A stretch of 9,976 nucleotides of DNA from NCBI GenBank assembly GCA_014379235.1, contig JACMMD010000911.1:1-9976 (forward strand), in the 5' to 3' direction. The notes under the pieces were generated by a model. It saw nothing but the letters and a program-made list of their open reading frames with translations, was not told the DNA's origin and did not search any database. Position numbers and translations under genes: made by a program. This DNA comes from Anaerolineae bacterium. GTDB lineage: Bacteria > Chloroflexota > Anaerolineae > Aggregatilineales > Phototrophicaceae. Below, one piece after another: positions 6,568 to 9,976 of the stretch (its first letter is position 1; the number at the start of each line of letters is the position of its first letter).

Positions 6568-7491
6568 TTACATCTTCGGCGTGAAGGCTAACACCCGCGC
6601 CGGATTATCAATCAGCAGTAGTTTAATGGTGTCCTCATTGACGCCGTTTGCTTTCAACAGCGGCACAAAATTCGTCAGGATATTGGTAAAACCCGGCTTG
6701 CCGCCGTAAGCCGCCCATCCCGAACGCCGCGCCGTATCTCCCGCCAGTAAAATCTGACTGCCATACCCCGCTTGAATAAGCCGTGCGACGAACTCCGCGC
6801 GTAGTTGATCGGGGTAATATTTCGCCTTAGCGATCTGGTCGATACCCATATACACACCCGTTTGCGCGACCTGCAAGTGATAGTCCCAATCAAGCTTGCG
6901 ATCCATATGCCCGATGATGACATGCTGCGGTTGAACACCTTCAACGCGCAGCAGTTCGACCTGTTCCAGCGCCATCGTTCCGGCTTCGGTGTGCGTAGAA
7001 ATCGGCGTACCCGTCGCATGATGGGCCGCCGCCGCCGCTTTGAATAGGCGTTCCTCGTTGGGCGTGATCTTATCGAGCGACGATGCCGCCTTAATCACGC
7101 CAGCGCGAACGTCTGTGCCATCCATGCCTTCAGTCACTTCGCACACGAATTGTTCGGTAAGCTGCTCAATGGACAAATCGTTGATGAACGACGCGGAGAA
7201 CTTCTCTTTCAGATAGCCTGACGTAGCGATAACGTGGACACCACTGGCGGCTGAAACACGCTTCATGCCTGCCGCATCGCGCATGTAATCCGGCGGCGAC
7301 ATCTCCACCACCGAGCGCCCGCCCACCTCGTAAAATAACTTCAACTCTCGGATAGCGGCATCTTCATCGTCCAGCACAAAATCCGCCTCGTAGTATGCGC
7401 TTGGCGGCTGACCAAGCAAATGCTCGTGCGGGTAACAGATGCCGAGTTCTTCCGGTGCGATGTCGCCGAGAACCGTTCGAATAATCGCCAT
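6568..7491 (-). CDS. Phosphotriesterase-family metal hydrolase (probable lactonase)
   Basis: This 307-residue amidohydrolase-superfamily barrel belongs to the phosphotriesterase-related group (COG1735). The binuclear metal site is complete: H22 and H24 (YPHEHLL), the lysine that is normally carboxylated at K134 (GVIKAAS), H167 (STHTEAG), H195 (IGHMDR) and D252 (LAGDTARR). Many characterised members of this group are lactonases. Some, such as Listeria Lmo2620, open phosphorylated furanose lactones, which would fit the kinase directly upstream. Organophosphate hydrolysis as the true role is unlikely. The start ATG overlaps the last base of the kinase stop (TAATG), with AGGGGA 7 bases upstream. 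Translation is therefore probably coupled. It is the last gene of the right operon and converges on the MetE-like gene. Confidence 0.93.
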   Translation of the reverse strand: MAIIRTVLGDIAPEELGICYPHEHLLGQPPSAYYEADFVLDDEDAAIRELKLFYEVGGRSVVEMSPPDYMRDAAGMKRVSAASGVHVIATSGYLKEKFSASFINDLSIEQLTEQFVCEVTEGMDGTDVRAGVIKAASSLDKITPNEERLFKAAAAAHHATGTPISTHTEAGTMALEQVELLRVEGVQPQHVIIGHMDRKLDWDYHLQVAQTGVYMGIDQIAKAKYYPDQLRAEFVARLIQAGYGSQILLAGDTARRSGWAAYGGKPGFTNILTNFVPLLKANGVNEDTIKLLLIDNPARVLAFTPKM

Positions 7492-8447
7492 TAGTGGCTC
7501 CCCTTTTGTATCAACGCGGCGACCTGCTCAACCGTTGGTGAACCAAGCACGCTCTTGCCGGACGCGACCACGATTGACGCTGTGGCACTGCCGAACGTGG
7601 CCGCTGCTTGTAGATCATCGCCCCGATCAAGCGCGAACAAAAACCCTGAGTTGAACGAATCGCCCGCGCCGATAGTGACATTCGCTTTTACCGGGAAACC
7701 GGGAGCGTCAAAGCGTTGGCCATTGTGATAGACTGTCGCGCCATCTTTACCGCGCTTGAGGACAACAGCCCGCGCTCCGGCGTTCAGCAGGTGTTGAATG
7801 CCGTTTTCCGCATCAGAGTCGCCCGCGCAGATGGTCAGTTCATACTCGTTGGCAATCAGATAATCCACAGATGCCAACAGCGGCGCAATCTCATCGAGTG
7901 TCACCGGCGTACCGATCATTGGCCCGATGTCCAACGCCGTAACTGCGCCCTGCTCGTGAGCGGCCTTCAACGCGGATTCGATTCCTTTGCCGCGAAAACT
8001 GGGTAGCAGCGCAGGCCCGGTGATAAGCAGCGTTTTCGCCTGTTCAAACATCGCCACCGGGAAATGCTCGTAGGTCAAATCATGAAGCGCGCCGGGATAA
8101 TAGAACGAAAGTCGATTGAGCGCTTCGTCCATGATGGTCGAATTGGTCGCCGTGCCGTGCGTTGTCACACGAACAAGTCCGCGTAGGTCAACGCCTTTCT
8201 CCGACAGCCAACCCGCCATTACATCGCCTAAGAAATCTACGCCCGCTGCGCTGCATAAAGCGGTTTCAACGCCGAGCCGCGCAAACACGTAAGCGCTGTT
8301 CGCGCCGTTACCGCCGATGGCTAACGTCGTTGGGCGACTGCAAAACGCGAGGCTGCTGCTGGTGAACTCGTCGCCATCGATACGCGGCAGGTTTTCCATG
8401 CCGGATGTAAACAGGTCAATGGTGGTTGTGCCAACAACGACGAACAT
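7491..8447 (-). CDS. PfkB-family carbohydrate kinase
   Basis: This 318-residue ribokinase-fold enzyme should transfer phosphate from ATP to a sugar or sugar derivative. Signatures are VVVGTTTIDLF at the N-terminus (D11), GGNGAN (45-50) in the sugar-binding region, NEYE (200-203) and the catalytic GAGD with base D263 (TIGAGDSFNSGF). The usual DTxGAGD motif is altered to VTIGAGD: the Asp that binds the activating monovalent cation in E. coli ribokinase is V257. Catalysis should persist, but K+ dependence may be reduced or absent. The start codon abuts the flavoprotein stop (TAAATG) with GGAG 13 bases upstream inside that gene, and the stop overlaps the next start by one base. This tight packing with a phosphotriesterase-like gene suggests that the kinase makes the phosphorylated intermediate used there. 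The substrate is unknown. Confidence 0.93.
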   Translation of the reverse strand: MFVVVGTTTIDLFTSGMENLPRIDGDEFTSSSLAFCSRPTTLAIGGNGANSAYVFARLGVETALCSAAGVDFLGDVMAGWLSEKGVDLRGLVRVTTHGTATNSTIMDEALNRLSFYYPGALHDLTYEHFPVAMFEQAKTLLITGPALLPSFRGKGIESALKAAHEQGAVTALDIGPMIGTPVTLDEIAPLLASVDYLIANEYELTICAGDSDAENGIQHLLNAGARAVVLKRGKDGATVYHNGQRFDAPGFPVKANVTIGAGDSFNSGFLFALDRGDDLQAAATFGSATASIVVASGKSVLGSPTVEQVAALIQKGSH

Positions 8448-9737
8448 TTAGATCACCGCTCCGATTTCACGCAGGCGATTTTGCAGCGCTGGAACAGCCA
8501 CTTCTCGCGGCGACTTACCTGCTTTGGATACCTGTGCCGCCGCAACTGCCGCCGCCTGTCCCATCGCCATACACTGCCCCATACTGCGAACTGATGCATG
8601 AGCATCATGTTCAGCGGACAAACACCGCCCGACAACCAGCAAACCATCGACGTTTTTCGGCAGCAAACAGCGATACGGAATGTCGTAAGTCTCGCCTTCG
8701 GGCAGATACTCCCATTTGGTATCTGCGCCCGAATGATGCTCCTCGATGGGCGCGCCGCACTTCGCAATCGCATCCTCGAACTTGCGCGCACTCAACACGT
8801 CGGCTCGGTTGAGGCGATACTCGCCAAAAATGCGGCGGCTCTCACGCACACCGATTTGATGACTAAAGTCACACAACGCCGCGTGTTCGTAACCGGGAAC
8901 TTTGTCGATCAAGAAGCGAATGTATTCCATCGCCTGCTTACGACCTTCAATTTCAGCATGGGTCAACTGTTCGGGGTCAAGCGCGTCGATCTCTCCTACG
9001 CGGGTCATGTTGGTGGCCATCACGCCGTTGATCGGTGTAATGTGAACGCTGCCCTCACGACGTGGCAGATCATAACCTCGCTCGATTGCGTCAGCCATCA
9101 AGCCATGCAGTTGATCTTTCTTGACGGCCTTGGCCTGCTCCATATCGACATTCAGCAGTCGAAACGTCGTCGTCAACGACTGTACAGGGCCGTCCTTCGC
9201 GCTCTCGAACGGCACTCCCGCCGCCGCCGCCACATCCGCATCGCCCGACGCGTCGATCACGACGTTGGCCATCAGCCGTACAAAGCCGCCTTTATTCACA
9301 GCGATTACGCCACGAACGTGCCCATCTTCGACAACCGTATCGACCACGAACGTATGGTACAACAGCCGGACGCCGGACTCACACGCCAGCGTTTCCCAGA
9401 TGACCTTGAGCGTGTGCGGGTCATAAGTGATGCCCTGCCCCGCGCCGTAAGTGTTCGGGCGCAGCACAGCCATGTTACGCCGTGTCAATTCCTCTACAAC
9501 CAAATCGGGGATACCGCCGACGACTTTCTTCGGTTCTTGGCCCGGCGTGTAGAAGCCGTAGAACGTATCTAACACCTGTGTGCTGATACCGCCCATGAAG
9601 CCGTAACGCTCCACCAACGCCACTGATACATCTTCACGTGCCGCCGTAATCGCCGCCGTCGCCCCCGCCGAACCACTGCCGATCACCAGTACATCAGTTG
9701 TCCATAAATCGCGTACTTGTTTCGAGAATACTTCCAT
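8448..9737 (-). CDS. FAD-dependent oxidoreductase (FAD_oxidored-like, PF12831 type)
   Basis: This 429-residue flavoprotein has a two-part FAD-binding fold. The dinucleotide motif is VLVIGSGSAGATAA (17-29; G20, G22, G25) with E43 at the end of the second strand and FMGGIST following. VVIDASGDADVAAAAG (159-174) is the second FAD contact. The C-terminal segment 352-401 contains VDGLLVVGRCLSAEHDAHAS and a small-residue helix, typical of this family. No signal peptide or membrane helix is seen. These proteins are common in carbohydrate-utilisation clusters of environmental bacteria but few have known substrates; oxidation of a sugar or sugar-acid carbon is a reasonable guess. It starts 5 bases after the SIS-protein stop and directly abuts the kinase, so all are probably one transcript. 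The ribosome site is weak. Confidence 0.9.
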   Translation of the reverse strand: MEVFSKQVRDLWTTDVLVIGSGSAGATAAITAAREDVSVALVERYGFMGGISTQVLDTFYGFYTPGQEPKKVVGGIPDLVVEELTRRNMAVLRPNTYGAGQGITYDPHTLKVIWETLACESGVRLLYHTFVVDTVVEDGHVRGVIAVNKGGFVRLMANVVIDASGDADVAAAAGVPFESAKDGPVQSLTTTFRLLNVDMEQAKAVKKDQLHGLMADAIERGYDLPRREGSVHITPINGVMATNMTRVGEIDALDPEQLTHAEIEGRKQAMEYIRFLIDKVPGYEHAALCDFSHQIGVRESRRIFGEYRLNRADVLSARKFEDAIAKCGAPIEEHHSGADTKWEYLPEGETYDIPYRCLLPKNVDGLLVVGRCLSAEHDAHASVRSMGQCMAMGQAAAVAAAQVSKAGKSPREVAVPALQNRLREIGAVI

Positions 9738-9742
9738 TGTCG

Positions 9743-9976
9743 TCAGCCGCCGTAAACTCGCCTGATCCGTGCGCGATAATCGTCATAGGAATCGTCAAAA
9801 CGCTTCTTGGACGCTTCCGCGCCGATGAAATAGGCGCTCGTTAATACAATCGGCGGCTTACCCATCGCGGCCAATTTCTCGGCAACCACAACTTTAATCG
9901 CGTTGGCCACCGCCGCCGTGCCAATCGTCGAGCCGGGGCCAACCGGATCATCCAAACCGTCGACGCGCACCATCGC
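9743..9976 (-). CDS. SIS-domain (sugar isomerase-like, COG4821-type) protein, C-terminal fragment
   Basis: Only the last 77 residues lie in the window; the frame continues past the right edge, so the Met at 9973 is internal. The segment DDPVGPGSTIGTAAVANAI, followed by a Val/Ala-rich helix, a PPIVLTSAYF strand and a basic tail, resembles the C-terminal half of the uncharacterised SIS-domain proteins (COG4821). In these, a P-x-S-T-I/V motif precedes a helix that binds the phosphosugar. The assignment is from memory of the family pattern on a short fragment, so it is moderate. SIS domains bind or isomerise phosphorylated sugars, which fits the PfkB kinase two genes downstream. The stop lies 5 bases before the flavoprotein ATG, placing it at or near the head of the right operon. 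Confidence 0.62.
   Translation of the reverse strand, partial: AMVRVDGLDDPVGPGSTIGTAAVANAIKVVVAEKLAAMGKPPIVLTSAYFIGAEASKKRFDDSYDDYRARIRRVYGG

Noticed and set aside
8598..9572. Plus-strand open frame of 324 residues opposite the flavoprotein gene
   Set aside because: The minus-strand flavoprotein has clear FAD motifs across this span; the antisense product is His/Arg-rich with no recognisable domain.

Overview
The window is a densely packed carbohydrate- or polyol-type catabolic locus from a free-living bacterium with mid-range to moderately high GC (mid-50s percent, estimated by eye). It holds ten apparently complete protein genes and two genes cut by the window ends. There are no RNA genes, transposases or phage genes, and no non-coding stretch longer than about 80 bases. 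Gene content and the small GTAGGGGC-type hairpin repeats between genes remind me of Chloroflexota (Anaerolineae-like) genomes. That assignment is inference only, since no marker gene is present.

Left block (1-2336, minus strand), in transcription order: a zinc-dependent medium-chain alcohol/polyol dehydrogenase (GTG start), a canonical short-chain dehydrogenase (SDR), and a second SDR cut by the left edge. Gaps are 13 and 8 bases, so this is an operon. The third gene is a clear SDR by fold but has lost the Tyr and Lys of the active site and part of its cofactor motif. It looks like a pseudoenzyme subunit.

Middle block (2412-6527): a Gfo/Idh/MocA oxidoreductase diverges from the left operon across a 75-base promoter region. 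It is followed by a xylose-isomerase-like TIM-barrel isomerase/epimerase, a UlaG-like metallo-beta-lactamase-fold hydrolase on the opposite strand, and a stand-alone MetE-like zinc methyltransferase. The four gaps around these last three genes each carry one copy of a 25-base hairpin repeat. All four copies have the same orientation, and the stem sequences vary in a compensatory way.

Right block (6568-9976, minus strand), in transcription order: the C-terminal end of a SIS-domain protein (cut by the right edge), a flavoprotein oxidoreductase, a PfkB-family kinase, and a phosphotriesterase-like amidohydrolase. Gaps are 5, 0 and -1 bases, so translation is probably coupled.

Taken together, the window has four NAD(P)-type dehydrogenase or dehydrogenase-like genes, a flavin oxidoreductase, an isomerase, a sugar-type kinase and two unrelated metallohydrolase folds that both include lactonases. 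This suggests oxidation of a sugar, cyclitol or sugar acid through keto and lactone intermediates, with a phosphorylated branch on the right. The substrate cannot be read from the sequence. No transporter or regulator is present in the window; they may lie beyond its ends.
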